The notes under the pieces: model-generated
Database searches by the model: none
The model's input: only the letters and a program-made list of their open reading frames with translations
Told to the model about the DNA's origin: nothing
Source: Diphasiastrum complanatum
Taxonomy: Eukaryota; Streptophyta; Lycopodiopsida; Lycopodiales; Lycopodiaceae
Length of the DNA: 64,000 bases
Assembly: GCA_029204225.1 (NCBI GenBank)
Contig: CM055108.1
Span: forward strand, 1,839,463 to 1,903,462
Direction: 5' to 3'
Shown: piece after piece, positions 1 to 12,026 of the stretch
Layout: each line of letters opens with the position of its first letter
How positions within the stretch are numbered: position 1 is the first letter of the stretch
Made by a program: the position numbers and the translations under genes

Positions 1-1382
1 TACTAAATGTTACATTCTCCCCAAACTTAGTTCTCCAATAAAATACCATATAACGGCAGAAATGAATAAAGCTACCTAAAAGCTAAGTAAACCTTAGAAT
101 AGTAAGTTGATTACTTAAAACCAAATGCCCGATGTAAGTCAGAAATAGGTAATGCAATAAAGGTGGCTAGTCTTTACCTCAACTTTTTAGGTACTATATT
201 CCACTCAGTAGGTTATTAATAATAATAGACGATATGATCAAGTGGAAAGCATCCACTAGTTTTTTTAAATCCTTTCATCCATTAAATGTATTCCATAGAT
301 ACAAAACCTTAAGGTGACCTCATTATCCCTTGAGCCCAAATCTCGTGATAATTTTTATAGCATGTTGTCATTATAAGATGTCATAATTGTGGCATAAATA
401 GGGCATTTACCTTGACTATCTCATTTAAGATTTCCTTTGTCCATCTAATACCAAATAACATCTTAACAACATTTTAACCTTTAACACGTATAGAGTTATG
501 ATAAGAATCATATAAATAAGCTATGTTAGCTAGGACATTTGCCCTGGAATTCTAATCTATGTGTATTTACTCCATTCCACTTCATGAAATTAATTTAACA
601 AGTTATGGACTACCCAGGAGTTAAGCTTTTAGTTTCTTATCATAGATGCAACAAATAGCAAACCCCTGGTGTTTGGCAATTCTCGAGTTTATAATCTCCT
701 AAGATTTGAAAAGTATGCATCAATGGGTTAATGCTTGGTACCATCATAAGTCCGAGGAGAGAGTGACATCCCATAATTCTATCGGGTGATTCCACTTTCT
801 AGAAAAAAATAGTTGTTTGCATCCAAATTAAATGATTAGTGTACCATCAAACAGATCTTGAACAAAAGTTTTCAAGTACTTAAAAGCAGCCAAAAATTCA
901 ACATCAGTGAGGGATAGATGCTACCTAAAAATGAGCACGCTACTCATCTTGAGCTCAAAACAACGCAGTTGACTCAAGCTCAAAGAAGTACTGATTCAGC
1001 AATCCACCTAAATTGTCTCTATACTGAGTCTCAAAAAGGGCAATCACTAGTAGAAGAGCAGAGCAAAGGAAGAAAAATAATACCAAGAACTTTTTGCTCT
1101 TCTTTATTACCATAAAAATTCTGAAACCCAAAAAAACCCATTTTTGATGTGGGTAAGAGATAATTTCAACTGTCTTCATTGAGAATTTCAATCTAAGTTA
1201 CACAGTGAACATGTTGACGCTGCTGCTCCTAAGGTCTTCTAAATAAGAGTGCTTCTGTGGCAGCTATAGCATTATACAGAATTTTTAGACTACCATGTCT
1301 AAGAGCTTTTATACATGAGGCAAATGATGGATGTGGTCTTGATCTCCTGTTTCTGCAAGCTAGAAAGATTCCAAGGCTACCC
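1..1382. other. 3' flank of the sugar transporter gene, no gene recognised
   Basis: This stretch lies downstream of the transporter stop codon, so the part nearest 1382 should be its 3' UTR. I see no convincing coding sequence. Read on the minus strand, about 550-910 gives short protein-like stretches broken by stops that faintly resemble an RNase H-type retroelement domain, but too weakly to call. Confidence 0.4.
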
Positions 1383-4264
1383 TTACCTGCTATCAACCAC
1401 CACACTGGGACTTTGCTCTGCAACTGTAGCATGATATGTATCTTCAGCAGTAACAAACTGCTTCCAAAACCAATGCTGCCTCCAAACATTCATCATCTCT
1501 TCAATAGGCACATTCTTTGTTTCTGGTAGGAAAAAGTAGACAAACAAGCTCATGATTGCAACCCAAGCGGCAAAGAATAGGAAGATACCGTACTGGAAGT
1601 GGCACAGCATTGCTAGAAATGATTGTGCAATGATGAATGTGAAAAGCATGTTTACTGAAACTGTGATGCTTTGCCCCGCAGAACGCGTTTCGAGAGGAAA
1701 GATTTCACTGGGGACTAGCCAGCCCAAAGGACCCCAGGACCATGCAAATGAGGAGACATATATGCAGATAACAACGACCAACAAAACAGCAAACCCCTTG
1801 GAAAGCTCTTGTGCTCCTTTGAACTTCTCCCCAAGAACTATTCCAATGACCACCTGCATTACAGAGAGCACTTTCTTACTGGAAACTTACTAGTTCATCA
1901 GAAACTGACATGCCAAAAAGAGTCGCACTCCACCATTAAACTTAAAAATAACAAACTAATGCATGCCTCAGAAAGCTTCAAGTGCAATCAATTACACTCC
2001 ATTCAATGAGTTTGTTAGGAATCACGAAAAGACATAACGCGCCTACGATGGATATGCGAAATACCAGAGAGGGTCAAGTTTTGAGGTCTTAAGTAAAAAA
2101 TGGAAAGAACAACCTCAGGAAAAACCAATGGAAAACCTATAATAGTCCAAGTTCTGGTTGAAAGAAAAGGGTGTTACATGTGAAAGGAACATTTGAACAC
2201 CAGCCTCGAGAAACAATACTCTTCGTCCCCATCTATCCACAGTAATGATAGAAAGGAGGGTTGCAGCCACATTGACTGCACCAGTAATAACTGCAGAGTA
2301 AAGAGATGCATTTCCTCCATATCCAGTTATTCTGAATAATACCGGGGCATAAAACATAATGGCATTGATTCCTGTAAGCTGTTGAAAAGAAGGGATTAGA
2401 ATAGCCATGGCTAGCTGAGCACGATTCCTCTTTTCCAAAATATTCCGAAAAGAATGCTTCACTGCTTTTGCTTTTTTGCTGGCCTGCACCAGATCTTCAA
2501 ATTCTACTTCCACGTTATTCGTTCCTCTAAGCAGTTCCAGCAACACTCTTCCTCTATCCAGATAGCCCCGTTCAATAAGACTATTAGGTGTGTCGGGGAG
2601 GAAAAACCCACCCAAAAACATGAGCATTGAAGGAATACCTGTGAAGCCCAAAGAAATCCTCCAGCCCCATGGTTGAATCTTGCCTGTTGCATAGTTTATC
2701 ATATTTGCAGCAAGAATCCCAATGGTGATAGCTAACTGAAACATGATATTCAACGCACCACGAAGCTTTGCAGGTGCCATTTCAGACAAATAAAGAGGAA
2801 CAACCTGCAAAAGAGTGACATAGGAAAGTTTACAAAATTCTAAACTACTCGTTCAACCAAAACCGTTACCACAATCAAATTAGGATTTGAGTAACACTAG
2901 TAACAATGTCCAGCTTAATCATAATTCAGTGGAAATTATAGAAATAGCTAATTCAAAGCACACAGCTATGCATTTGATAAGTTATAACAAGCATAAATAA
3001 TTATTCAAACAGATAGCAATGGATTGAAAACCCGAAAGTAGTTATCGATACAGATCTAAAAGTTTCAAAGGTTTACTGTATTGCTCCTTCAAAGGCGCAA
3101 AACAGTGAAAACGCCAAAAATATGAATATATTAGCATCCTTACGAGTACCTGATTGCCGAAGCCTACTCCAACACCGAGCAAAATACGTCCAAGGATAAG
3201 CATGGCCAAGTTAACAGCAAATGCATTGAGAATAGCCCCAACCAGAAAGCTGAAAGCACCAAAAAGAATCGAAGGCCTGCGGCCATAGTGCCGCGTAACA
3301 AATGACGCTCCAAAACTGGCAATCAATGCAGCAATGTATAGTGATGAAGTGAATGCAGTAAGTGCTTGATTGTTATATTTGCAGTAGTTTTGATCTTTGG
3401 TGAGGCTCTGGCTTTTGTGGAATTCAACATCGAATGGGAAAAACTTCTCCTGAAAGTCATCCATGGCTGTCACTCCACCTATCATCACAAACCCAACAGA
3501 CCTTTCAATCCACATTATCAGGAAAAAGTTTTCTCTTACGTAAAACAGGGAGTTCGGCTTTAGCATACTTCTGCATAGGGGGTTTTCAGATGAACAAAAG
3601 TGAAATTGGTCTGGATTCTGGAAATCCAGTAGGTGAATTGCAGTTTTTAAAAAGCAACTGGTAAAAGGCATCTGCCTGAACTTTTAAGAATCGCTCAAAG
3701 TAGCCATGTTACGGCATGAAATGAGCTAATTAAAGGTGAAACTAAATGGGAAAAAATATATTGTCGCTTCATAAACTAAAAACATTCATACTGTAGTCCA
3801 AACTACATGGGCGGTGCCCAAAATCAGTGCTACGATACTTCAGAAAGATATGAAGAGACACAGTACCTAAAAATGGGAGTAAAACAGGCAGCCCAAATTA
3901 TCAGATGCAACAGCAATCCATTCTGTGAATTTTACATTTTTTGGCAGATTTCGTTGCAGCGCTATGAGCGCACGCAGCAGACAGGCTATATGTTAACCTT
4001 AAATACCTATAATTTTACTGCCGTGCTCGATGATGCCCATATGTATAGTGTTGAGAACGTTAGAAGATGTTGGATTGGAAGACTCACTAACTTGAGCAGC
4101 TGAAAATTGAAATGTAACGTACCAGAGATCCCGACAACATAGCCGAAGTTAAGCCCGCCACTCGCAGCCACTATGCAAGCAAGAACTACGAATAAAGTCA
4201 TTCGTCCCTCATACAGATCTGCTCTACTGCCTCCAACTCTCAATATAGACGCTCTTCGATCCAT
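1383..4264 (-). CDS. STP-type monosaccharide/H+ symporter (sugar transport protein), complete, 4 exons
   Basis: Exons on the minus strand are 4264-4123, 3478-3150, 2804-2178 and 1853-1383 (TAA), 1,569 nt in all, giving 522 residues, the usual STP length (about 500-525). Introns of 644, 345 and 324 bp all have GT..AG borders and phases that keep the frame. Major facilitator sugar-porter motifs appear in order: [12 protein letters not shown] after TM1, [12 protein letters not shown] between TM2 and TM3, [14 protein letters not shown] in TM4, [11 protein letters not shown] at the end of TM6, [17 protein letters not shown] in TM7, VDRWGRR between TM8 and TM9, [17 protein letters not shown] in TM10 and [11 protein letters not shown] after TM12. 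The cysteines in NYCKYNNQ and MLCHF match the pair that forms the lid-domain disulfide in plant STPs. The family imports hexoses with protons at the plasma membrane; exact substrate and tissue cannot be read from the sequence. No disabling change is visible. The start is the first ATG of exon 1, 20 residues before TM1. Confidence 0.93.
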
Positions 4265-5236
4265 TTGATCCTTTGATTCACGTCTTCTATCTCACGTTAA
4301 TAAGCAAGGCCAGTGAGCCTTAATTAATGAAAGCTTCCCAGCCCTTGAACTGCTGGATGCATAACGCTGATCAACAAAGCTTCAAACTGATTGATAGTTG
4401 TAGTACATACGGTATTATTGCAGACTGATTGTGTGGGATGAGTATTCAACAATGGATAAAGCGCGTTGCAAAGCTTAGAATGGGATGGCCAAGGTGCAGA
4501 TATAGGGTACAAACTTCAAATGGAAACAACAATGAAAATCTTAAAGATAATCTTCTACAGACAAAGAATGGATGTAAACAACCATCAAACCGATCAGCTG
4601 CTACAAGATATATAACTACACATAAAACCCAAATCAAAAGATGAGGGAATCATAGCTCGATGAAAGCATGAGCATCAAGCAATTCACAGCCACGAAGAAA
4701 GCGAGCGAAGGCGGAGGGAGAAGGGCAGTAGTAGCAGCTCGAAGTGAAAATCTATCGCTCAAACCCCTGCTCTCATAAAGAGAGGAGATACTGCATGCAT
4801 GCATGCATCGAGTCATTTGGCCCCCTCCATGAATGAATATATTACGTGCTTTTAGTAGGCTAGGCAATCTACTTTCCCAAGGGATTCAAAATTGGAGTCA
4901 ATTACATTGTGATTCATTTGCCACAAGGCACCATCTTATCTTGAGGTGGTGGAAGGGCCTCTTCAAGGCCCTTTTCGCCTTGGCTTATTCACTCTCTGTG
5001 GAATATTGTGGAGAAACGCCCTTCAACTACATAATAATTGGTTTTAAAAAGAACACACTGTTTTTCATTTTTGACCCAAAAAAATTAGAAGAACCTTCAA
5101 GATGGAAGGTTCATCCAATTAAACCTGAGATGATATTGTGTCGCAAGACGTGTGGGTAAACCACAAAGAGGACATGCGTGTAAATACTGCACGAAATATC
5201 ACGTCTCAACAAATACACTTAAAAACCAACAAATCT

Positions 5237-5238
<2 letters not shown>
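4265..5238 (-). promoter_or_regulatory. Upstream region of the sugar transporter gene
   Basis: This is the presumptive 5' UTR and promoter of the minus-strand transporter. It holds a TGCATGCATGCATGCA tract near 4793-4808, an RY-type (CATGCATG) motif known from plant B3-factor targets, about 530 bp upstream of the ATG. A function for it here is only inferred. No TATA box or start site could be fixed. Confidence 0.3.

Positions 5239-5297
<59 letters not shown>
5239..5297. repeat. (GA)n microsatellite, about 59 bp
   Basis: Uninterrupted GA dinucleotides about 1 kb upstream of the transporter start. Open reading frames made of Arg-Glu repeats across it are artefacts of the repeat. Confidence 0.97.
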
Positions 5298-5300
<3 letters not shown>

Positions 5301-5756
5301 AAGCTCGCACACTCTATTGCTACCATTTCCCTTGATTAAGATTTTATTCCGATTTTCTTGTCAACTTTTTTTCAACTCCAAATCCCAACTTTTATTTTAT
5401 GGCTTCTCATCACTTGTACTTCACTACAAGAAAGCGGAAGCTTTCCAACGCTCCTTTGTAACGGATAGCAAAAAAATCTGGGCGCAGGTTGGTTAACGGT
5501 GTGAGGCTTTCAGGTAGCCACGATACAAGCCTTGGAAATTTTTTTGGTATAAGTCTTGAAAAAAAATTTGGTAAAATCTTTGAGATTAACGTATTTCATC
5601 TAGGAATATTTTGAGGTATATATTATCACCGATGAAAAAATATTGCCCTCGATATAAACCTTGGTATACTCCAAAATTGATTTTGAATAGGCTTTCATAT
5701 ATATATGCTTATCAACAAATGGAATTTGATTATATATAAAAAATACTAATGAAAAC
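5298..5756. other. Unassigned AT-rich intergenic DNA
   Basis: No coding sequence, terminal repeat or RNA gene is apparent between the GA tract and the Gypsy gag fragment. Confidence 0.4.
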
Positions 5757-6460
5757 TAAAATGCAATGATACACAACATCTCTTTCGTCTAGCGTGGGAT
5801 TGGTGGGATGTGGGGTGGTTCGGGTATTGCCTGGTCCATCTATGTATGTTTTCAATCCTTCCCAAAGGGTCAGATGCATTTTGAGTAAGGTGCCCAATGA
5901 CATTTGGACATCTCCTCGCAATAGAACTACCAAGACAACTATATGGTCCTTTTTCATCTCCTTGATCTGGAAAGGGATCTTCATACCAAAATGTTCATGT
6001 GCATTCTATCTAGTCTCACGAATGAACTGTAGCAATCTCGAATTCATTAGAGAGTGGGGGAAAGCGTTTGGTCGTCGTCGATCGTTTTCACCTTCACACT
6101 GACCTTTGTCATGCTTCTGGGTTGTCTCCTTGTCTTGATCTAAGGCTTGGACTTCTCTTACCCATTCTTTCATGCATCTGAAGTGAGTGATGAATTCAGC
6201 TTGCAACATAGTCTATACATCACGTTCATTTTGCTCCAAATTGAAATACCAATCTTTTGTGGAATCAGTCAAGCACAAGTTGAAATATCTCAACAACTCT
6301 TGCAAGCTGTTATTTTTGTAGGCTCTACATGCTTAGGTGTAGATTTGTAGAAATTGTCATGGATCTCCCTTTCCATCAAACCTTGATGAATATTCTTTTG
6401 GAGAAGTTCTTAATGGCACGAGGTACGAAAGGCCTAGGATTATCCATCACTGGTGGATCT
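5757..6460 (-). mobile_element. Ty3/Gypsy (Tat-like) gag fragment
   Basis: The minus strand reads as a gag segment in two shifted frames: a part ending LLQFIRETR (6209-6006) and a part with LKTYIDGPGNTRTTPHPTNP (5984-5757). Both have clear counterparts in the plus-strand gag at 16280-16560 (LLQFILETG and LKTYIDRPGNMKPEVHPTN), so the two are copies of one family. Nearer 6460 the frame gives DSTKDWYFNLEQNERDV, typical of retrotransposon capsid proteins. The frame breaks and the absence of protease show a dead fragment. Confidence 0.7.
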
Positions 6461-6471
6461 TGTTGGGAAGA

Positions 6472-7128
6472 GGTGATAATGCAATAACGACAAGTCGAAG
6501 CTTGTGAATGACTTATCGAGCACAGCGGAATGAGTATGCTTTCCTAATGCATGACTACGCCTATCAATTTTGAACAAAATATAATGACAAGAGTCACGTT
6601 CAATCTTTTAGCGACTAATATTATAATCATCAAAGCTAAAGTAATTACATAGCCAAACAATGAAGAATTGAATTATCAAACAAAAGCAATATGAGATAAC
6701 AAAGATTCTGACATGATACTGAACGCAATAAAAGATAGAATGATTCAGCAAAATGATAGGCACAAGAACTTGCAGATAGAAACTGCGTACTCTAAGCTAT
6801 CTCTGAAAACTCTGTCTGATTTGCACTTTCGCTGATAAGTAGTACACTAATAGCAAAACGCTAAATGAACTTTGAAGAACTAAGCTAGAATGCTTGAGAG
6901 AGCTGCTAAATTCTACTTCAATGCATTGCGTGAATGAATGAAATAATAGTCGTATGATCAATTATTTATACTAAGCAGAAACAGACGTCCATTAGGATAG
7001 TTGATTAGGTCGTAGATCATAATGGCTAGTTGGTCATGATGAGCTGGCATCCGTCTTGTTAGTACTTCCTGGAAATTTACATGTGATTAAAAGATCGATT
7101 AGTTGATAATCAGGAGAATAATCCAATA
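6472..7128 (-). mobile_element. 3' LTR of the minus-strand Copia fragment
   Basis: This block abuts a polypurine tract (minus strand AAGGAGGAG, 7129-7140) that follows the pol tail. Its reverse complement shares stretches with the plus-strand LTR at 9690-10829, such as CAGAGATAGC..TAGAGTAC and GGCGTAGTCATGCATT, so both are one LTR family. I could not fix the outer end to the base. Confidence 0.6.
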
Positions 7129-8053
7129 CTCCTCCTTAATCTGAATCCATGAATGCTTTGACCTTCAAACTTAGTTTTGCACAAAATTTCTTGTGTGCAT
7201 CCAAGTTTAATGCTTTAGTAAAAATATTTGTTGTCATATCTTGCGTTCGACAGTACTACAAGTCAACCTCTTTGCCTGTCAAGAGCTTTGCTTTTGACAT
7301 AGTGATACTTAATTTCAATGTGCTTACTCCTAGAATGAAATCTGGGGTCGGCTGATAAAACAGGATTTTCAAAGTATATCAATTCAGACTAATATTTGAA
7401 AGTAAGTTTCTCAGCCATAATACTTCCTTGAGAGGCTACGATATACTCTGATTCAGTGGAAGATAGAGCTATTGAAGTCTGCTTGTGGTTGTTCCATGAA
7501 ATAGGACCATTGTTAAAGAAGAATGTAAATCTTGAAGTGGATTTATGAGTGTCTACATCTCTTGAGTTTGTCATTGTCGACTCCTCCATAACAATTGCAA
7601 AAGTCCATAGTACCTCAAAGATATCTCATGACTCTAATAAGGGCCTTCCAATGTGTTATACTAGGATTGGTCATATACTGACTCAAGGAATTGACTGCAA
7701 AAGCCATGTTTAGTCTAGTATAGATCATCGCGTACATAAGAGATCCTATTATTGAATGATAAGAATACTATGCATTTGCTCCTTCTCTTTGATTGTTTGG
7801 GGACACTGTTCCTTCGACATCTTGAGTCTTGGATCCATTGGTGAGAGAGCTAATTTGCAATTCATCGGATATATCTTATTAAGACATCATGAATGTATCT
7901 TTGCTGAGAAATATAGATCAACTTCTGTTTTCTGTCTCTTTGGATTTGAATACCTAGACAATAACGAGCTTCGTCCAAATCGATCATGTCAAATTCAGAA
8001 GACATCATTGTCTTGGCTTCCTTTATCAAATTGATACTGTTGTTGAAAAGCAA
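7129..8053 (-). mobile_element. Copia pol 3' fragment (RT C-terminus, RNase H, tail)
   Basis: On the minus strand 8053-7862 gives the end of a Copia reverse transcriptase (DEARYCLGIQIQRD). 7589-7389 gives the RNase H signature SIALSSTESEYIVASQ, and 7360-7140 gives the element tail (MTTNIFTKALNLDAHKKF) before the polypurine tract. The pieces lie in different frames and much of RNase H is decayed, so the copy is inactive and 5'-truncated. Confidence 0.75.
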
Positions 8054-8655
8054 AAATTTGAGAAGATGGGTAGGGCTGGGATTTTCACATAGGGTTTGTA
8101 CAAGGCAACGACTGTTTATACAAGGTGGGATTTCTTATAAATAGGATTCTGTTGGTACTTGATAACCTACCTAGCCAGTTCCTACCTATTCCAAGAATGT
8201 CACTTATCTATGCCAAAGGGTTGGGGCAACTTCCTAAATTAAATGGGTCAATCTTTAAGTAAGTCTAACCTGATTTATCTAACTACTCTACTCTAGACTG
8301 ATCTAAGCTAGTCTACACTACCGGCTAACCCATTTGTCTATCTGGTCTACCTAACTACCTAAATCTCTGACAAACTGAACTAAGATTAACTAACTTGAAA
8401 CTAACTAGGTCAGCAGACCTTCTAGTTTAAAATTAACTTGTTAACAATGGACCTAACTGGCTAAGTAGATCTAATCTAATTTAACTATCTGATCTAGCTA
8501 CCTAATTTACTTAGCTATCCTAGATCTAATCGGAACACTAAGGATCTAACTTCTAACTCCTATGGATCTAGATCTAACTACTACTAAGATTTAATTAATC
8601 TATCCTACCATCTATCTGAATCGAAAATCATTTAATCCTACAAGCTACTCCTACC
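8054..8655. other. CTA/TAAC-rich low-complexity tract
   Basis: From about 8240 the sequence is dominated by degenerate CTAAC, CTACTC and GATCTAACTA units with no frame. It lies just downstream, in minus orientation, of the Tat integrase stop codon, so it may be that element's long 3' untranslated region; this is inference. Confidence 0.45.
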
Positions 8656-9676
8656 TAGGCTAGCTAACGGGGTGTTGACGATTCATCTTGAGCTGAAGAA
8701 GATGACGTGGATGGCAGTTTTGGCACATCCTTGAGCTCAACATCGACGGAGTAGTATAGCGATGCAATTTGCTACCATCAATGGGAGTGTCTAGCAAATT
8801 GCCTTGTAGGTCGTCGAAAATAATTGAGCCATTAGGTCGGATCTCTACTACTATGTACCGTTCTTCTCCTTGGAACTTAAGCTTGTCTTTCTGTGCCTTG
8901 GCATTGTATAATAGTGCCAATTCTCCTGTGACACGATCTTTGGTTTTGATATTACAATCATGCCAGGCCTTCTGTCGTTGTTTCTCGAAAGCTAGGGTGT
9001 GAAGTGTTAGGAAGCGAGTTTCATGGAGTTGAAGGAGGTTTTCCAATCTCCTCTTGAGAGATTGCTCTGTACTAAGCCATTCGGAGATGGCGACTCTCAG
9101 ACTTGGAACAACAAACTCAACAGGCATTACGGATTCCTGTCCATACACCATCTGAAATGGAGTTTGTCCAGTACTCACTTTGAATGTGGTTCCTAAGACG
9201 TTCTCATGCAAAAATTTGGCAATGGAGTTGGAATTAGCCTTCTTCACCACCTTGGCTTCTACCCATCTAGTCAAGTAGTCAGTGGCTACGATAATATAGC
9301 GAGCTTGGGAGCCACGGGCAACTAGACGAATAGAGTCGACATATTCTATGTCCCATTTCTCAAACGACATCTCAGCCAGTAAAAGTTGTAACGACATTCT
9401 ATCCTTTCCCTGGGTTCGGTTGAATCGTTGGCACATGTCACACCTTTTGACCTGATAGTGAATGTCTTTAAACATCATGGGCCACCACAGGCCGTGTTGC
9501 AGTACTTTCCTATTGGTAGCTTCGACAGCAAAATGCCCTCCACCTATTCCTTCATGGACGATGCTTAGTACTTGGGAGACTTCATGCGGTAGGACACAAC
9601 GGTGTATGATTCCATCATTACAATTGCGATAAAGTTGTCTTGCTATCAATAAGGGCACCTTCGGCTTTTTCAACAT
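8656..9676 (-). mobile_element. Ty3/Gypsy Tat-type integrase, internally deleted (338 codons)
   Basis: The single frame 9676-8660 starts with the H2C2 integrase zinc finger (HEGIGGGHFAVEATNRKVLQ, then CDMCQRFNR) and the start of the catalytic core (EYVDSIRLVARGSQARYIIV, DYLTRWVEAKVVKK). It then jumps from HENVLGTTFK to TGQTPFQMVYGQESVMPVEF. The centre of the D-D-35-E core, including the second aspartate and the glutamate, is gone although the frame stays open. The C-terminal part is the usual GPY/F-like tail. The plant Tat lineage is suggested by VATDYLTRWVEAKV. Integrase activity is impossible. Confidence 0.82.
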
Positions 9677-9952
9677 TTTGTGAAAAACCTGACAGTGTCG
9701 CCTGTGGCTGTTTTAGTTCATTTCTGCAGGACTACAGTTTTAGTTCATTTATGCAAACCGAACGTTTACGGGCAATTCCACCACTTATCAGCAATCAATG
9801 ACGAGGACCGGATGGATGCCAGTGCATCACCAACCAACTGGCGATTGCAATTGACGACCTAATTTCTTAGTATAAATGGTTGTTCATTTCATATAGATTA
9901 TGTAATCGACAAGCAATCGAAAATCAAAATTATCAGAAGCTTTTGAATAGTT

Positions 9953-10066
<114 letters not shown>

Positions 10067-10347
10067 CCTGCGAGCTTGAACACTCCTAAGCATTCTAGCT
10101 CACTTCTTAGAGTTGTTTTTAGAGATTGCTATTGCGCTACTGCTACTTATTAGCATTGCACATTAATTCAGACTTTCATATTCGCCGCTCAGAGATAGCA
10201 TAGAGTACATAGCTTCGATGCGTAACCTATTGTACTCATTTACTTATGTTTCGTTTTGAATCAATACTATTATTATTGCGTTCAGTTTCGTCTCAGACTA
10301 TATGCGTTTCTGTATTTCTTCACGAATAATTATTTGTCTGATAATTT

Positions 10348-10693
10348 TCAATGCTTAATTGTTTGGATACGTAATCACTATAGTACTGATGATTTCAAAG
10401 TTAGTTACTATAAGATCAAACATGATTTCTATCACTATTATCTTGTTTGAAATTGATAGGTGTGTTGGATTATTCCCTTTCTTACTAATCGTCTAAACAA
10501 TTTTAATCTTCATCCATTGTTTATCCAGTTCTGCAAATTTTCCCATGTGTTTACACAGTCTGTTGAATTACAAGTGATTTTCGATGCTTAATTGTTTGGC
10601 TACGTAATCACTGTAGTACCGACAATTTCAAAGTTAGTTACTATAAGATCAAACATGATTTCTATCACTATTTTCTTGTTTGAAAATTAAAAG
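10348..10693. repeat. Direct repeat pair of about 112 bp within the Copia LTR
   Basis: The segment 10348-10459 recurs at 10578-10693 with a few substitutions. Shared text includes CAAAGTTAGTTACTATAAG and ATGCTTAATTGTTTGG. The spacer starts GTGTTGGATTATTCC, resembling the edge of the related LTR, so an LTR-end duplication is possible. Confidence 0.8.
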
Positions 10694-10828
10694 GCGTAGT
10701 CATGCATTGGAAAGATGAAGATAGTTTATTCCGCCATGCACAAAAAGTTTTCTTTCTAGACACATGAATTATTTTCGTTCGTTTCCTTTCGAGCTAGTCC
10801 TATCTTCCGCACATACCAATTTTCGACA

Positions 10829-10925
10829 TGGTATCAGAGCTTAATTATTACTCTTTAATCTGATACCGACATGGTATCAGAGCATAATTATTATTCTTTA
10901 TCTGATTCCAATATGATATCAGAGC
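10829..10925 (+). repeat. Three tandem primer-binding-site copies (initiator tRNA-Met)
   Basis: TGGTATCAGAGC occurs at 10829-10840 and again at 10872-10883, and a mutated copy TGATATCAGAGC is at 10914-10925. The spacing is about 42 bp, with TTAATTATTA-like text between them. This sequence complements the 3' end of plant initiator tRNA-Met, which primes Copia reverse transcription. One site is normal; three is unusual. Confidence 0.85.
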
Positions 10926-11062
10926 GAAAGCTCTAATACTTGATATCTTTCATGATATCAAGTATATATCATACTCTTCAGTTCTTTTTAGAGAATTGAT
11001 TTCTTATTGTTGGCATTACTACATCTTAGCATCATCGATATAATCGACAAACTAAGTTCCAG

Positions 11063-11960
11063 ATGGATTCTCAAAGTAAAGTCGGTCTTATCGCAAACAA
11101 GCTGATTGGATCAATTTATCATTTGTGGAACTTTAAGATGAAGACCTTGTTAATTGCCAACGAATTATGGGATGTTGTCACAGGTATAGAAGTAAAACGT
11201 GAAGACAACAACTCAAAGTGAAAATCAAAATCCCCCATAAAGCACATACATGATATGTATTTGTATGATATGCATCACTACAAAAAATGGATTGTGAGAA
11301 AGAAGTGAAGGATGGTAAAGCTTTTGCGCTTATCATCCTCAATATATCAGATACACAAATTGGACACATAGTTGAAGCTAAAACGTCTAGAGACGTTTGG
11401 GACATTTTGAACTCATTATATGACGTGAGGGACATATCTACTAAGTCACATCTACGATGGAAATTTTTCACATTCAAAATGTCTACTGGTGATTCTCTTC
11501 AGAGTCTTATTAACCAGCTTAAGAATCTCTTCAACAGATGGCCGTTGTCGGATCAGTCATAAACGATCAAGACGCAATTATGACATTACTTTCAAGCTTG
11601 CCCTCTACATATGAGAACTGGGTGATGATCATATTGACACACTCAGATTTAACTCTTACCAGAGTTATCACTATGTTGCTGCAAGAAGACAATAGAAGAA
11701 GTCAAGACACTTTGTCTACTTCTTCCTCTCAGGCTCTATTTGTCAACAAAGGCTCAAAGCAACAGAAGCAGAAAAGCTCCAAGAAGGCTGCAACGAATCA
11801 AAAACAAACTCAAAGTCAAGAACAATCATCGAATCCACAATCGAAGAAGAAGATACTTTGTAGGTATTGCAAGCGCAATAACCATGAGATCAAGGATTGC
11901 CGAATTCTCCAAGCGAAGAACACCACCATTGAAGACCACTTGAAATCGATGTGCGAATAA
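11063..11960 (+). mobile_element. Copia gag, broken into three frames
   Basis: The reading frame starts MDSQSKVGLIANKL at 11063, with capsid text LWNFKMKTLLIANELWDVVT, and stops at 11220. It resumes at 11287 (IGHIVEAKTSRDVWDILNS) and again at 11538, ending with the zinc knuckle CRYCKRNNHEIKDC (11870-11911). Two frame changes and a stop make it non-functional. Gag would form the virus-like particle in the cytoplasm. Confidence 0.85.
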
Positions 11961-12026
11961 TGTGTATATGGGAAGCAGCATCAAGAGAAGTTCAATAAAG
12001 GTGGTGTTGCAAGAGCAAAGAACATC

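Noticed and set aside
550-910. RNase H-like domain on the minus strand
   Set aside because: Only short suggestive stretches (such as RANVLANIAYL) appear between stops; no diagnostic catalytic motif.
1383-4264. Sugar transporter as a pseudogene
   Set aside because: The separate open frames are exons; all borders are GT..AG, phases agree, and all family motifs and the full length are present.
5138-5496. Open frames with long Arg-Glu runs across GA tracts here and at 9884-10093, 25793-25993 and 26175-26528
   Set aside because: They are translations of a dinucleotide repeat, open in several frames on both strands, with no conserved flanks.
10829-10925. tRNA-like text (TGGTATCAGAGC) as tRNA genes, here and near 31792, 48578, 50077, 51005 and 55157
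   Set aside because: Only the 12-18-bp primer-binding match is present, always beside an LTR, with no cloverleaf.
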